From: Jeotgalibacillus haloalkalitolerans
GTDB taxonomy: Bacteria > Bacillota > Bacilli > Bacillales > Jeotgalibacillaceae
Direction: 5' to 3'
NCBI RefSeq assembly: GCF_034427455.1
Contig: NZ_JAXQNN010000005.1
Span: forward strand, 124,001 to 188,000
Length of the DNA stretch: 64,000 nt
The notes beneath the pieces are model-generated. The model was not told the DNA's origin. It worked only from the letters and a program-made list of their open reading frames with translations, and did no database searches. Made by a program: the position numbers and the translations under genes. Shown here piece by piece: positions 22,963 to 35,918 of the stretch (its first letter is position 1; every line of letters starts with the position of its first letter).

Positions 22963-24237
22963 TCAGCTTGTTGCTTCAGCCGGTGCAGCATTTTCTTCTC
23001 GTATTTTCTTAATATTAACACGGATTAACAGAGATACAATTAATGCAACAACAAATGCCCCTGTAAAGATGTACATCGTCAGGGCGTAGCTGTTTGTTGC
23101 CTCTTCAATTCTCGTCACCACACTCGGACCGACAAGACCCGCCGCTGCCCATGCTGTTAAGATATACCCGTGGATCGCACCAAGCTGCTTTGTTCCAAAG
23201 AGGTCTCCGATAAACGCAGGAATTGAGGCAAACCCTCCGCCATAACATGACAGGATGACAAAGATTAAAATTTGAAACAGCAGCGCATTGGTTACGTTAG
23301 GCAGCATAATGAATGCCGCAATCTGCAGAACAAAAAATGTCGTATACGTATTCGGGCGGCCGATATAATCCGAGGCAGAAGCCCAACCGAGACGGCCAAG
23401 TCCGTTGAATACGCCCATGATTCCTACCATTAATGCTGCAGCGCCAGCCGTCATGCCTGCAATAGACTGTGCCATTGGAGAAGCAACGGCAATAATGGCG
23501 ATCCCGCATGTCACATTAATGAAGAGCATAATCCAAAGTGCCCAGAAACGTACGGTTTTAACAGCTTCATTTGCAGTCAGCTGTGCAAGATCCCCGGTTT
23601 CTGTGTTCTCTTGTTTCTCCTTCTTTTCTTCCTGCGTCATGCCTTTCGGAACATAATCAGCAGGCGGTTTTTCGAGATAAAGAGAAGAGCTGAACATCAG
23701 AACGAAATAGATGGCCCCGAGTAAATAGAAGGTTCCCGAAATACCAATATTATTAATTAATGCTTCCATCACAGGACTTGCGATCATTGACGCAAAACCA
23801 AATCCCATGATCGCAAGACCGGTTGCCAGTCCCCGTCTGTCAGGGAACCATTTGACAAGGGTTGAAACCGGTGTAATATACCCGATCCCGAGGCCGATTC
23901 CACCTAACACACCATAAAAGAAATACAGCAGATAGAGATTTCCGATCCCATCTGCAAAACCGGAGCCGATCATTCCAATACCAAAACTCACTGCAGCAAT
24001 CATCCCGGATTTCCTTGGACCATGCTTCTCAACAAAGTGCCCCATAAAAGCAGCTGAAAGACCTAAAAATAAGATAGCAATACTAAAAATCAAAGCAATA
24101 TCACTGGACTCCCAGCCATGCTTTTCATTTAATGGGTTGGAAAATACACTCCACGAATATACAGATCCGATCGAAATATGAATACCTACCGCTGACGCAG
24201 CGATCAGCCAGCGGTTTTTAAGCTTTTTTTCAGCCAT
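22963..24237 (-). CDS. OFA-family MFS transporter (oxalate/formate antiporter type)
   Basis: A 424-residue, 12-helix MFS protein with the OFA signature near its start (NRWLIAASAVGIHISIGSVYSWSVF), then ENHGPR-type loop (VEKHGPRKSGMIAAVSFGIG) and WFPDRRGLATGLAIMGFG. Family members exchange oxalate and formate or move other small monocarboxylates. The position downstream of a formate-dehydrogenase-like gene suggests formate or oxalate as substrate, but this is context only. A cytoplasmic loop rich in Glu/Lys (MTQEEKKEKQENTETGD) separates the two halves. Confidence 0.9.
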   Translation of the reverse strand: MAEKKLKNRWLIAASAVGIHISIGSVYSWSVFSNPLNEKHGWESSDIALIFSIAILFLGLSAAFMGHFVEKHGPRKSGMIAAVSFGIGMIGSGFADGIGNLYLLYFFYGVLGGIGLGIGYITPVSTLVKWFPDRRGLATGLAIMGFGFASMIASPVMEALINNIGISGTFYLLGAIYFVLMFSSSLYLEKPPADYVPKGMTQEEKKEKQENTETGDLAQLTANEAVKTVRFWALWIMLFINVTCGIAIIAVASPMAQSIAGMTAGAAALMVGIMGVFNGLGRLGWASASDYIGRPNTYTTFFVLQIAAFIMLPNVTNALLFQILIFVILSCYGGGFASIPAFIGDLFGTKQLGAIHGYILTAWAAAGLVGPSVVTRIEEATNSYALTMYIFTGAFVVALIVSLLIRVNIKKIREENAAPAEATS

Positions 24238-24288
24238 TATTGTTCCCCCTCAATTTGTCCCCGGACTGAGCGTCCGGGGGTTCAGTCA

Positions 24289-24988
24289 TTATTTTTTCTT
24301 TAAAAAATATGAGATCGGAATTGCAGCGAGAGCAAGTCCTGCCGGCAGCAGCCAGCTGTTCTTATTGGAGGAACCCGAATCATTTTTGACAGGAGCTGAG
24401 TTGTTTGTCAGCTTGTGATACTCAGTTGTAAAAATATCACCGTTCCAGTCTTCGCTTTCTTTTGGCTCATGATCCTCTTCCATTTTTTGATCCTCAGGCT
24501 TTTGTGTTGTTCTTTCATAATCATCCTGCTTCACACCCAGCCCTTTTAAAAAGGCCGCACCTACTGCCATTGCACGCTTTACTTCCGGATCATTCAGTGA
24601 GCGCAGAAGGGTGAAGTACCCTTCCTGCTCCCGCTTTTCATCCAGCTCTGCCACTTTGGCAATACCCGCATTCACTTTCAGAATCAGCGGTTCAAGCTGC
24701 TGAACGTTCAATGTGCCAAGCGTGCCCACCATGAGCAGCAGATTTTTAATACTATTTGTTGTTTCTTTAGAATCAAGTGTTTTCACAATTACATCAAGGA
24801 CCTTGTCACCTTCTGCGAATAGCGAGGTGCCCATATCAAGCACACCTCTTCTTTGCATGTGTTCAATCATGTCAAATATCTCATGGATCGCCTCTTTATT
24901 TTCAAGAAGTCTTGTTTTAATTTCCTCTAAATCACGCTGACGGATTTCCTCTTCACTGAATTCCATACGGTGAATTACTTTTGTCGCT

Positions 24989-24996
<8 letters not shown>
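24289..24996 (-). CDS. DUF1641 protein, YjgD/YrhD-like partner of the molybdoenzyme
   Basis: A 235-residue protein. Residues ~40-160 are the DUF1641 helical domain ([31 protein letters not shown], read in parts; [34 protein letters not shown]). A long acidic, low-complexity stretch follows, and then one C-terminal membrane helix ([21 protein letters not shown]), so the protein is tail-anchored. B. subtilis YjgD lacks a clear counterpart of this long tail as far as I recall. The gene overlaps the fdhA-like stop by 8 bp, suggesting a bound partner that tethers the enzyme to the membrane. Confidence 0.88.
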
Positions 24997-27952
<2,956 letters not shown>

Positions 27953-28031
27953 ATTGATCTCTCCCCCGTAATGGATTACTGCTCAGAAGGCAGCTTTTTT
28001 AAAAATATTCAGTTTTCTCACCTGGTCATAA

Positions 28032-28057
28032 ATACCCTAATGAATGTTTCGTAAAAC
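28032..28057 (-). promoter_or_regulatory. Candidate SigB promoter of the yjgC-like operon
   Basis: GTTTTA (28052-28057) and GGGTAT (28032-28037) on the minus strand with a 14-bp spacer, about 80 bp upstream of the GTG start. B. subtilis yjgC/yjgD belong to the SigB regulon. Confidence 0.75.
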
Positions 28058-28134
28058 TAGATTCTCTGAAAAAAGACATATTTTCGACAAAATTCTTGGA
28101 AGAGGATGGATGGGAGAGTGAGGCGTTCAGGGGG

Positions 28135-28285
28135 ATTGCTGCAAGGTTACGGAGAGATTTCTATAACTTCCAAGGTGGAATGCTACCGGTTTCCGGGGGG
28201 ATTGCCGCAACTTTAGCGGGAATTGCTACAACTTCCCGGGCGTATCGCTAAAACTTTAGCGCGGATTGCTACATCCCCGACCAAA
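28135..28285. repeat. 22-bp phased array, class B (ATTGCTACAAC), seven units
   Basis: Units start at 28135, 28157, 28179, 28201, 28222, 28244 and 28265; steps are 22, 22, 22, 21, 22 and 21 bp. The unit reads ATTGCTACAACTTCCGGG with variation. It lies between the yjgC-like promoter and the moaB terminator. Confidence 0.9.
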
Positions 28286-28304
28286 ACAGCGACAGCATCC
28301 AAAA

Positions 28305-28337
28305 CAAAAACCGCAGCCCGGTGCCGCGGTTTTTTAC
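28305..28337 (-). terminator. Terminator of the moa/mob operon
   Basis: AAAAACCGCGGCACCGGGCT then GCGGTTTTTG on the minus strand; it overlaps the moaB stop codon. Confidence 0.85.
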
Positions 28338-28843
28338 TGGTCTTTATTCAATTCACGTATCACGTGCCCAAGCTCAGGCAATATCAGCTTTTCCATCGCA
28401 AGCTTCACTGCACCTGTTGAGCCGGGTGTTGAGAATACGGCTGTTTTGCTGGCAACACCTGCAACTGCACGCGACATCATCGCAGCTGAACCGATGTCTT
28501 CTGTATAGCTTAAGAACCTGAACAGTTCCCCAAATCCAGGGATTTCTTTTTCAAATAGCGGCGTTACGGCTTCAATGGTGACGTCCCGTGCAGCTAACCC
28601 GGTTCCTCCATTGATCAGAACCGCCTGGATTCCGTCGTCCATCAGTCCGGCTTTAACCGCCTGCTGAATCAGGATGATTTCATCTGTAACGATTTCATAA
28701 GCAGCGACCTCATGACCTGATGCCTGAAGCATCTCTTTCATCTGCCTGCCGCTTTTATCTGTTTCTTCCGTTCTTGTGTCACTGACTGTGATGACTTTAC
28801 AGGCAACCGTGCGCGGCGCCTGCTTTTTATGTTCTTCATGCAA
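28334..28843 (-). CDS. moaB: MoaB, molybdopterin adenylyltransferase family
   Basis: A 169-residue MoaB/Mog-fold protein: KVITVSDTRTEETDKSGRQM, IQAVLINGGTGLAARDVTIEAV, EIPGFGELFRFLSYTEDIGSAAMMSRAVAG and AVFSTPGSTGAVKLAMEKL. The GGTG and PGS loops are the molybdopterin-binding segments. In Firmicutes MoaB is thought to adenylate molybdopterin before metal insertion by MoeA. It is the last gene of the moeA-mobB-moaE-moaD-mobA-moaA-moaB operon. Confidence 0.94.
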   Translation of the reverse strand: MHEEHKKQAPRTVACKVITVSDTRTEETDKSGRQMKEMLQASGHEVAAYEIVTDEIILIQQAVKAGLMDDGIQAVLINGGTGLAARDVTIEAVTPLFEKEIPGFGELFRFLSYTEDIGSAAMMSRAVAGVASKTAVFSTPGSTGAVKLAMEKLILPELGHVIRELNKDQ

Positions 28844-28858
28844 GTGATTTCAGCTCCT

Positions 28859-29866
28859 TTATCCGCCGATATAAGACATTTCAATTTTAGGACGGTTTTT
28901 CGCTGTTTCTTCTGTTCTTTCATCAGAGTAACGGTCTTTTCTCACACGCCAGATTGATGAAACTGCTTCAACTAGCTCAGTGTGATTCTTCGTCTGAACC
29001 GCCTTTTTCAGATCGTGGCCTTCTGTCGCGAACAGACATGTGTACATTTTCCCATCTGCTGACAGTCTTGCACGTGTACACGTCGAGCAGAATGAATCTG
29101 ATACAGAAGAGATTACCCCGACTTCAGTATCCGTTCCTTTATAAATGTAGCGGTCAGCTACTTCACCGTAATAATTCGGATCAGCCGGTTCCACTTCAAA
29201 TTCTTCATTCAGCATGCCAATGATTTCTTTTTTCGTGACGACAGATGACATTTTCCAGCCGTTTGTACTGCCGACATCCATGAATTCAATGAACCTTAAC
29301 ATGATGCCACGTTCTTTAAAGTAGCGCGCCATCGGGAGGATCTGATCGTCATTCACACCTTTTTGCACGACCATATTAATTTTCACTTCAAGTCCAGCTT
29401 CAAGTGCAGCATCTATTCCTTTAATTACAGGCTTCGTACTGACGTTTCTGCCGTTCATTTTTTTAAAAACGTCCTCTTCAATTGCATCCATACTAATATT
29501 GACGCGCTGAAGTCCGGCAGCCTTCAGTTTCCCTGCAAGCTTTGGCAGCATCATTGCATTCGTAGTGAGTGCAATGTCTTTGATCCCTTCGATTGCAGTG
29601 AGCTTCTCAATCAGCTCGTACAGATCTTTTCTGAGGAGCGGTTCTCCCCCAGTCAGCCTGACTTTTTCAACACCCATTTCACTCATCGCCCTGACAAGCT
29701 TTTCAATTTCATCAAAAGTCAGGTACTGTTCTTTTGGCATAAAAGCAAAGTCCGGTCCGAATATTTCTGCCGGCATGCAGTATCCGCACCGGAAGTTACA
29801 TTGATCGGTAACGGAAATTCGAATGTCATGCAGCGGCCGCTGATAAAAATCTTTAATCGGTTCCAT
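28859..29866 (-). CDS. moaA: MoaA, GTP 3',8-cyclase (radical SAM)
   Basis: A 335-residue radical SAM enzyme that, with MoaC, makes cyclic pyranopterin monophosphate from GTP. The N-terminal cluster motif is Cys23, Cys27, Cys30 ([11 protein letters not shown]). [12 protein letters not shown] binds SAM. The second cluster is formed by [19 protein letters not shown]. The C-terminus ends in the double glycine (YIGG) needed for activity. It overlaps mobA by 14 bp. Confidence 0.97.
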   Translation of the reverse strand: MEPIKDFYQRPLHDIRISVTDQCNFRCGYCMPAEIFGPDFAFMPKEQYLTFDEIEKLVRAMSEMGVEKVRLTGGEPLLRKDLYELIEKLTAIEGIKDIALTTNAMMLPKLAGKLKAAGLQRVNISMDAIEEDVFKKMNGRNVSTKPVIKGIDAALEAGLEVKINMVVQKGVNDDQILPMARYFKERGIMLRFIEFMDVGSTNGWKMSSVVTKKEIIGMLNEEFEVEPADPNYYGEVADRYIYKGTDTEVGVISSVSDSFCSTCTRARLSADGKMYTCLFATEGHDLKKAVQTKNHTELVEAVSSIWRVRKDRYSDERTEETAKNRPKIEMSYIGG

Positions 29867-30473
29867 CCGTCGTCCTCCTCTGTGCGTATTGCTTTACTTG
29901 CTCATATGCCTGCTGATCATTGATATTACTGAAGGCTGCTTCGCTGATCCCAAGTCCGGTATGCGGTACCTCCAGCCAGTTAACCTGTTCAAAAAAGCTT
30001 CTCATCCGGAAATCCCCTTCTTCCAGCTGAGCTTTAATGACTGGGAGACAGCTTCCTGAATACACAGCTGATAATGGCTGCAACTTCCCATTCACCGATG
30101 GAATCAGTGCCTGTATATCTTTTTGACTGCTAAAAAAGTTCAGCAGTTTTTCTGCATCCTCTTTTTCAAATAGCGGCATATCACACGGCAATGTGATGAT
30201 CACTTCTGCGTCAGTCTTTGTCATCAGTGCAAATAATCCACCCAGCGGTCCGCATGATTCATAGGGTGGGAGGTCTGTCACCAGCTTTCCTGAAAAGCCG
30301 GGAAAATCATTCAGCTGATCTTCTCTGACTGATAGCACGACGTCATTGCAGATCGGCGCGAGTGCATCCACTGCCCTTTCATAAAAGCGGCTGTCCTCCC
30401 AGGTGGCAAAGGCTTTCGGACGGCCAAAGCGACGTGACTCGCCGCCTGCCATAACAGCTCCCTTTATCTTCAT
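29853..30473 (-). CDS. mobA: MobA, molybdenum cofactor guanylyltransferase
   Basis: A 206-residue nucleotidyltransferase: [22 protein letters not shown] (GTP loop), [17 protein letters not shown], and [21 protein letters not shown] with the metal-binding Asp. It attaches GMP to Mo-molybdopterin to form the guanine dinucleotide (bis-MGD) cofactor required by the YjgC-like enzyme downstream. It overlaps moaD by 4 bp and moaA by 14 bp. Confidence 0.94.
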   Translation of the reverse strand: MKIKGAVMAGGESRRFGRPKAFATWEDSRFYERAVDALAPICNDVVLSVREDQLNDFPGFSGKLVTDLPPYESCGPLGGLFALMTKTDAEVIITLPCDMPLFEKEDAEKLLNFFSSQKDIQALIPSVNGKLQPLSAVYSGSCLPVIKAQLEEGDFRMRSFFEQVNWLEVPHTGLGISEAAFSNINDQQAYEQVKQYAQRRTTDGTD

Positions 30474-30700
30474 CCCCCGCTCACTGGCGGAATCAGGGCA
30501 ACCGTATCATGTTCTGTTACCTGATCATCAGGTAATGCGTACTCTTCATTGATTGCGACCAGGACACTATCCGACTGAATATGGTATTGTCTCTGCACTT
30601 CTTCAAGCAGTTCTTTGACAGACATTTCTTTACGGTCAATCTGAATCATATTGCCGCCTGCAAGCTCCTTCAGGTGAGCAAAACAGTTCACTTTAATCAT
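30470..30700 (-). CDS. moaD: MoaD, molybdopterin synthase sulfur-carrier subunit
   Basis: A 76-residue ubiquitin-fold protein: VNCFAHLKELAGGNMIQI at the start and [13 protein letters not shown] at the end. The C-terminal Gly-Gly is adenylated and thiocarboxylated by a MoeB-like enzyme, then donates sulfur in molybdopterin synthase. It overlaps both neighbours by 4 bp. Confidence 0.95.
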   Translation of the reverse strand: MIKVNCFAHLKELAGGNMIQIDRKEMSVKELLEEVQRQYHIQSDSVLVAINEEYALPDDQVTEHDTVALIPPVSGG

Positions 30701-31146
30701 CTGATTTCCTCCTTTTCAGGGACACCGGCATTTGATTCAAGCTGATCACCGATCCACTCTTCACCGTCTTCCCACTTCTCTTTCTTCCAGATTGGCACAA
30801 TCTGTTTGATCCGTTCAATCGCATATTCATTTGCCTCATAGGCGTCTTTTCTGTGAGGGGTCGATACTGCAATCACAACAGCAATATCAGAGATTTCAAG
30901 CTTTCCGGTTCTGTGAGAGATTGCTGTTACAGCGTCAGGCCAGCGTGTGGTGATTTCATCTCCAATTCTCTTAAGCTGCTTTTCTGCCATCGAGGCATAA
31001 GCTTCATATGTTAAATAAAGCGTGCGCTTCCCTTTTGTGAATTCTCTTACTGTTCCTGTAAATGTGACAACTGCCCCTGCTTCAGGGCGGATCACTTTCT
31101 GTGAGACCGCTTCAATTGATAGCGGCTCAGATGTGACTTCAAACAT
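30697..31146 (-). CDS. moaE: MoaE, molybdopterin synthase catalytic subunit
   Basis: A 149-residue catalytic subunit: GAVVTFTGTVREFTKGKRTLYLTYEAYASMAEKQL (read in parts), ISHRTGKLEISDIAVVIAVSTPHRKDAYEANEYAIERIKQ (read in parts), and the active-site KKEKWEDGEEWI lysines. It converts cPMP to molybdopterin with MoaD. It overlaps mobB by 8 bp. Confidence 0.95.
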   Translation of the reverse strand: MFEVTSEPLSIEAVSQKVIRPEAGAVVTFTGTVREFTKGKRTLYLTYEAYASMAEKQLKRIGDEITTRWPDAVTAISHRTGKLEISDIAVVIAVSTPHRKDAYEANEYAIERIKQIVPIWKKEKWEDGEEWIGDQLESNAGVPEKEEIR

Positions 31147-31654
31147 GGCTGCCAGCCTCCTTTAACCAGTTTCCAAACCAGTCTGTATATGATGTTACAT
31201 CCTGATATTCAAATACTGTCAGATCCGGACGGTCAATTTGCACCGCAGAAATGACGGCTTTTATATTTAAGCACTGATCAAGCAGTGCCAGCTCTTCTTC
31301 ATTCCGAATGACCACAATCTTGCTGAATGGCTCCCTTTTATATCCTTCTACAAGGATAACATGAAGGGGGAGGGTCCTGTAAAAAGTGAGCAGATTCTCT
31401 AAATCTGTCAATCCGCTCACAGACTCAATCACAATAGCCCCAGAACCCTCGACTGTACTGATCGCAGCACCTGCCTGGAAGTGACGGCTGCTGTCCTTTG
31501 CAGTATTCGTGTAATCAGGTACGCCTCCATGACCATGATGCTTGATTGTTCCCGCTTTTAAACCATTCTCTGCAGCCGTTCTCACCAGGCGATTCATCAC
31601 CGTCGTCTTCCCGCTGTTCTGATAGCCAACCACCTGCAAAATAGGCATTACCAA
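31139..31654 (-). CDS. mobB: MobB, molybdenum cofactor GTP-binding adaptor
   Basis: A 171-residue P-loop protein: ILQVVGYQNSGKTTVMNRLV (Walker A), KHHGHGGVPDYTNTAKDSSRHFQAGA (read in parts) and LVEGYKREPFSKIVVIRN. It assists MobA and cofactor delivery. In the middle of the operon, overlapping moeA by 7 bp. Confidence 0.93.
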   Translation of the reverse strand: MVMPILQVVGYQNSGKTTVMNRLVRTAAENGLKAGTIKHHGHGGVPDYTNTAKDSSRHFQAGAAISTVEGSGAIVIESVSGLTDLENLLTFYRTLPLHVILVEGYKREPFSKIVVIRNEEELALLDQCLNIKAVISAVQIDRPDLTVFEYQDVTSYTDWFGNWLKEAGSHV

Positions 31655-32904
31655 GGCATTTCACTGCTTTCGGCTGTTTCAAGAAGTGCTATTTTCACCT
31701 GATCTCCGGCTGTAAAACCTCTTGTTCCACCAGGTAAGACGATCAGGCAATTCGTTGCAGCGAGCGAACTGACTGCACTCGATTTGTTAAACCCTGATGG
31801 ACTGGCCTCAAGTCTGCCATTGTTGATGGTGAGTGTCCCTCTGACAAAACGTGTAAATGGATTCGGCTTTGTAAAGTCTGCTCCAAGTACTGCTTTTTCT
31901 ACAGGGAGATGTGGTTTTGGGTTCCCTAGCATTTGCTGGATCAATGGTCTTGTAAATAATTCAAACCCGACATAGCAGGCAGAAGGGTTGCCTGAAAGTC
32001 CAAATAAAAACTGTCCGTCTTTATGTGCAACCGTCGTGACACTCCCCGGACGCATCGCCACTTTATTAAATAACACCTCTGCTTCAAGGCGCTTATATAC
32101 TTCAGGCAGGAAATCAAAGTCTCCAACCGACACACCGCCCGTTGTAATGAGGATATCCACTTCCTTCATTGCCTGTTTGACAGATTCATAGCATGCTTCA
32201 AGATCATCAGAAAGCTTACCGAGCATCTTCACCTCTGCCCCTGCTCTTTCAATCTGGGCAGCAGCCATCAACGCATTACTGTTTCTGATTTTCCCCGGCT
32301 CAAGCGGCTCATTGACTTCGAGTAATTCTGATCCGGTCGCAAGCACCCCGACAACCGGTTTTGAAGCTGCAGTTATGTATTCATATCCAAAGGTCGCAAG
32401 CAGCGCAATCGTGCCCGGGTTGACGATGGCTCCTTTTTCAACCAGCACTGTCCCCTCTTTTGCATCCTCACCCTGAAATGAGATATTATCGCCCTTTTGA
32501 AATGATCGCTTGATTCTCATGACACCGGGCTCAGGCTCTGAAGTTAACTCAAGCATGACGACTGCATCACATTCAGATGGCATCATCGCACCTGTCATAA
32601 TCCGTGCTGCTTCAAATTCACTGACTGGGACACTTTGTACAGATCCTGCACCAATCGTTTCTGTCACTTTAAAATCAAGCGGGTTCTCTCTTGAAGCATT
32701 TTCAGTGTCTGCTGAGCGGACTGCAAATCCGTCATAAGGTGAACGGTCAAATGGCGGTACCGGATGCGTAGCGATTAAATCCTCTGCCAGCCTTCTTCCG
32801 AGCGCTTTCTCAATATGTACTTTTTCAGTTTTAGAAAAAACTTGTTTTTCGATAACGCGCTGAACCGCCTCAGCTACGGGGATCGGTTTACGTTGTTCTA
32901 CCAT
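31648..32904 (-). CDS. moeA: MoeA, molybdopterin molybdenumtransferase
   Basis: A 418-residue protein: LGRRLAEDLIATHPVPPFDRSPYDGFAV in the N-terminal part, IMTGAMMPSECDAVVMLE, the MoaB-like subdomain with TGGVSVGDFDFLPEVY and LFGLSGNPSACYVGFELF, then a C-terminal beta domain. It inserts molybdate into adenylated molybdopterin. First gene of the seven-gene minus-strand operon; 60 bp separate it from divergent moaC. I see no Moco riboswitch in that gap. Confidence 0.96.
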   Translation of the reverse strand: MVEQRKPIPVAEAVQRVIEKQVFSKTEKVHIEKALGRRLAEDLIATHPVPPFDRSPYDGFAVRSADTENASRENPLDFKVTETIGAGSVQSVPVSEFEAARIMTGAMMPSECDAVVMLELTSEPEPGVMRIKRSFQKGDNISFQGEDAKEGTVLVEKGAIVNPGTIALLATFGYEYITAASKPVVGVLATGSELLEVNEPLEPGKIRNSNALMAAAQIERAGAEVKMLGKLSDDLEACYESVKQAMKEVDILITTGGVSVGDFDFLPEVYKRLEAEVLFNKVAMRPGSVTTVAHKDGQFLFGLSGNPSACYVGFELFTRPLIQQMLGNPKPHLPVEKAVLGADFTKPNPFTRFVRGTLTINNGRLEASPSGFNKSSAVSSLAATNCLIVLPGGTRGFTAGDQVKIALLETAESSEMPW

Positions 32905-32964
32905 TTCATCTGCTCCTTTCAGGTCGTGCTACAATGGGTATATTAATTAATTGAGGTGATAGCA

Positions 32965-33465
32965 GTGTCAGATTTAACACATTTTAATGAACAGGGCCGC
33001 GCCAGAATGGTCGATATTTCCGACAAGCATGAAACAGTCAGAATCGCGGTTGCGCACTCAAGTATTGTAGTAAATGAAGAAATCTATCAGCATATCCAAA
33101 ACGGGACATCTAAAAAAGGCGATGTACTCGCAGTTGCGCAGGTGGCTGGTATTATGGCTGCCAAACAGACGTCAACCATCATCCCTATGTGCCACCCGCT
33201 TTCTTTAAGCGGAATCGATCTGGCTTTTGAATGGGATCTTGATTCCCGCTATGAACTGAAAATTTCAGCTTCAGTAAAGACAAAAGGCAGTACAGGCGTT
33301 GAGATGGAAGCACTCACCGCTGCTTCAGTGAGTGCTTTGACGATCTATGATATGTGTAAGGCATCTGACAAGGGAATGGTCATCGGACCAACCTTCCTCG
33401 CTGAAAAGACCGGCGGGAAAAATGGTGACTATCTGCGGGACAGAAGCCCGGAGATGAAGCTTTAA
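32965..33465 (+). CDS. moaC: MoaC, cyclic pyranopterin monophosphate synthase
   Basis: A 166-residue enzyme that rearranges the MoaA product to cPMP. Motifs: [47 protein letters not shown] (read in parts), [24 protein letters not shown] (read in parts). The start is GTG at 32965 with GAGGTGA upstream; an in-frame GTG nine bases earlier overlaps that site. Divergent from moeA; its stop overlaps the convergent MFS stop by 4 bp. Confidence 0.95.
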   Translation: MSDLTHFNEQGRARMVDISDKHETVRIAVAHSSIVVNEEIYQHIQNGTSKKGDVLAVAQVAGIMAAKQTSTIIPMCHPLSLSGIDLAFEWDLDSRYELKISASVKTKGSTGVEMEALTAASVSALTIYDMCKASDKGMVIGPTFLAEKTGGKNGDYLRDRSPEMKL

Positions 33466-34595
33466 CGCAGCCTGCCAATCGCAATAAAGATCAGACTGAC
33501 TGTCAGAATCAAAGCAGCGCCGCCGGTAAAAGGCAGGCCTGCTTTTTCACTGACAAACCCTGCTAAGCTTGAGCCTGCTACAACACCGGCTGAGAAGAAG
33601 GAATAAAAAATCCCAAACGCTTTCCCTCTCGTTGCTTTATTAGACATGTCCGTCACCATTTGATTCATTGACGGGAAGATCAAAGCAAATCCAATGCCGT
33701 AAACAAACATCAGCACAGGAATGATCACAGGTAATGTGATCCACTGAATCAGTCCAAGTATCAGACCGATCGTAATCAGCCCTGTTGCAGTCAGTTTTTC
33801 AGATGTGAATCTATCGTATATTTTATTCAGTCTCGTAACGAAAATAATGACGGCTGTTATACCGAATATACTTAACCAGATCCCCGCAGAGGCCTGCGTC
33901 AGCCCGAGATCCTCCGCTTTTAAAGGCAGTGCGAATGCAAGTGTACCGTTACTGACCATCAGAGCAAACGCTGCTAGCGATGCCTGCTGAAGCTTTTTGT
34001 CTTTTAACAGTTCCAGAATCGGTGCGCCTGTAACCACTCTTCTCTCTCTTTCCCTGAATGACTCAGATACATACCTGATCGTAAGCCAGATACAGATGGC
34101 AAAAAGAACGGCCACTGAATAGAACACAGCATCTGTTAAACCATTCGCTGCAAGTATGCCACCGGCTGCCGGCCCTAAAATCGCTGCACTCCCGATCCCG
34201 GCACCAATGTAGGCCATCGGTTTCGTGCTTCTTTTCGCAGCATAGTCACCTGCAATCGCAAATACACACGGGATCAACAGACCGCTGACTACACCATGAA
34301 CCGCTCTGACCACCAGCAGCTGACCTGCATCCTGCGCAAGCGGATAAAATAAAAGAACCGCGGCAGACAGCACTGTTCCGATTACCAGAATCGGTTTTCT
34401 GCCATATCGGTCCACTGCATAACCGCCTGCTATATTCCCAACGACATTCAGTGCTGAATAAACCGCAATAATCAGGCCGGCCATGGTTTCAGTCGCACCC
34501 AGGCTGATCGCGTAAGGTGTCATCACCGGAAGCTGAATGAATGTATCAATAAATGTCACGATAATGATGAAGTAAATGATCTTGGTCATGGTCAT
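33462..34595 (-). CDS. MFS transporter (DHA1-like)
   Basis: A 377-residue, 12-helix MFS protein. The motif A loop [20 protein letters not shown] lies between helices 2 and 3. [19 protein letters not shown] lies around helices 4-5. It resembles multidrug-type proton antiporters. The substrate is unknown. It sits within the molybdenum gene cluster but I see no specific link to it. Confidence 0.82.
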   Translation of the reverse strand: MTMTKIIYFIIIVTFIDTFIQLPVMTPYAISLGATETMAGLIIAVYSALNVVGNIAGGYAVDRYGRKPILVIGTVLSAAVLLFYPLAQDAGQLLVVRAVHGVVSGLLIPCVFAIAGDYAAKRSTKPMAYIGAGIGSAAILGPAAGGILAANGLTDAVFYSVAVLFAICIWLTIRYVSESFRERERRVVTGAPILELLKDKKLQQASLAAFALMVSNGTLAFALPLKAEDLGLTQASAGIWLSIFGITAVIIFVTRLNKIYDRFTSEKLTATGLITIGLILGLIQWITLPVIIPVLMFVYGIGFALIFPSMNQMVTDMSNKATRGKAFGIFYSFFSAGVVAGSSLAGFVSEKAGLPFTGGAALILTVSLIFIAIGRLR

Positions 34596-34676
34596 ATCTT
34601 CTTTCTTCTTATACTGTGAGTTAATCTTACCATTCCCTTAATTAATTTGTGAAAACACTGTACTTTCCGGTTATTT

Positions 34677-34719
34677 AAAAAGCGGATTCCCTTTTGCTTC
34701 ATTAGGGAATCCGCCTTTT
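34677..34719 (-). terminator. Terminator of the moeB-like gene
   Basis: AAAAAGGCGGATTCCC and GGGAATCCGCTTTTT flank a 13-nt loop; it abuts the stop codon. Confidence 0.88.
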
Positions 34720-35760
34720 TCAGTTAAATACCTTATGATAGACTTTCTTAGCTTCTCCCTTGTCACTGGTACCGTGTATCAGTACTCTTCCATCTTTAAA
34801 AATGACCATTCTGTATGGATCAAATGTGATGCTGATCAAAAATTGATTGTATTGCACAGGCAGCCCCTGGGTTGAAAAGATTGTATGTAAATCCCCAAGA
34901 TCTACACTCTTTTTTTCAGCGGGTCTGATCTGTACTGTATCCCGTCCACATAAAACAGCTGTTTTCATTGCTGTTTCCATTGATAGATATGGATAAGTCG
35001 GCTTTTCTCCACATGATGGACAATCCGTTTTCTTCAGTCTCGAGACACCAACTGCCTGGTAATCGTTCTGCCACACATCAAATGTAACGAGCTTTCCGCT
35101 GAGTGCTTCAGTATTTCCCGTCAGGATTTTCAGTGCATCTGCTGTCTGGTGAGCAGTCACCATCATCACCGCCGGACTGATAATACCTGCCGTATCACAT
35201 GTTTGTCCTGTTGGAGGTGTCGTTTCCCACAGACAGTTAAAGCACGGTGTGACACCCGGGACAACTGTAAAACTCATACCCGTGCTGCCGACACATGCAC
35301 CATAAATCCATGGGAGTTTTAATTTCTGCGCCACATCATTAATGACAAATCTTGTTTCAAAGTTATCAGTCGCATCTATGATTAAGTGGCTCTTTTCAGC
35401 ATACTTCAGCAAATCTTCATAGGTGATATCCGCAACAACTGCCTCAATCTCAACGTAGCTGTTAACCTGCTCCAATCTATATTTAGCCGCTATTGCTTTT
35501 GGCATTTTTCTGCGTGCATCCTGTTCACTATATAAAGATTGGCGCTGAAGGTTGCTCCATTCAACATAATCTCTATCGATAATCGTGATTTTTCCTACTC
35601 CTGCTCTTACCAGTGCTTCAGAGGCACCTGTTCCGAGCGCACCAGCGCCGATAATGAGTACATGCTTCCGGCTGAGTTCTTCCTGTCCGGTAGACCCGAT
35701 CGGCTTGAAAAGCTCCTGTCGTGAGTATCGGTCCTGCTGCAACTGATCCGCCCCCTTCAT
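34720..35760 (-). CDS. moeB: MoeB/ThiF-family adenylyltransferase with extra C-terminal domain
   Basis: A 346-residue E1-like enzyme. N-terminal ATP-binding domain: RYSRQELFKPIGSTGQEEL, VLIIGAGALGTGASEALVRAGVG, IDRDYVEWSNLQRQSLY and DATDNFETRFVIND. The structural zinc pairs are CFNC and CPSC. It activates the Gly-Gly end of MoaD (or of ThiS). The C-terminal ~90 residues resemble a degenerate rhodanese-like or ThiS-like fold, with no clear active Cys apart from VLCGRD. The location next to the moa/mob genes favours the molybdopterin role. Confidence 0.9.
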   Translation of the reverse strand: MKGADQLQQDRYSRQELFKPIGSTGQEELSRKHVLIIGAGALGTGASEALVRAGVGKITIIDRDYVEWSNLQRQSLYSEQDARRKMPKAIAAKYRLEQVNSYVEIEAVVADITYEDLLKYAEKSHLIIDATDNFETRFVINDVAQKLKLPWIYGACVGSTGMSFTVVPGVTPCFNCLWETTPPTGQTCDTAGIISPAVMMVTAHQTADALKILTGNTEALSGKLVTFDVWQNDYQAVGVSRLKKTDCPSCGEKPTYPYLSMETAMKTAVLCGRDTVQIRPAEKKSVDLGDLHTIFSTQGLPVQYNQFLISITFDPYRMVIFKDGRVLIHGTSDKGEAKKVYHKVFN

Positions 35761-35849
35761 TTAAAATAGTTTTTTACTAAGATAGCAGTTATTACATGTC
35801 GCGACAAGGTTACAGCTTAATAATTCATACAATTCTTATTTTTAAGGAT

Positions 35850-35874
35850 GTTTAAAAGAATGTGACCCGGGAAA
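35850..35874 (+). promoter_or_regulatory. Candidate SigB promoter of the DUF3243 gene
   Basis: GTTTAA (35850-35855), a 13-bp spacer, GGGAAA (35869-35874). It lies 45 bp upstream of the start codon. Confidence 0.8.
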
Positions 35875-35918
35875 CCACCTACTAGAAAAGCAAGTAAATT
35901 TTTACAGGAGGTTTTATC

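Noticed and set aside
24256-24286. Terminator between DUF1641 and the OFA transporter
   Set aside because: A CCCCGGAC/GTCCGGGG hairpin exists but is followed by ACAAATTG, not a T run, so it is more likely an mRNA-processing or stabilising structure, or incidental.
29363-29923. 186-codon open frame antisense to moaA
   Set aside because: Shadow of moaA; no ribosome binding site, no recognisable domain.
32905-32964. Molybdenum cofactor riboswitch upstream of moeA
   Set aside because: The divergent gap is only 60 bp and holds no structured leader of the needed size.
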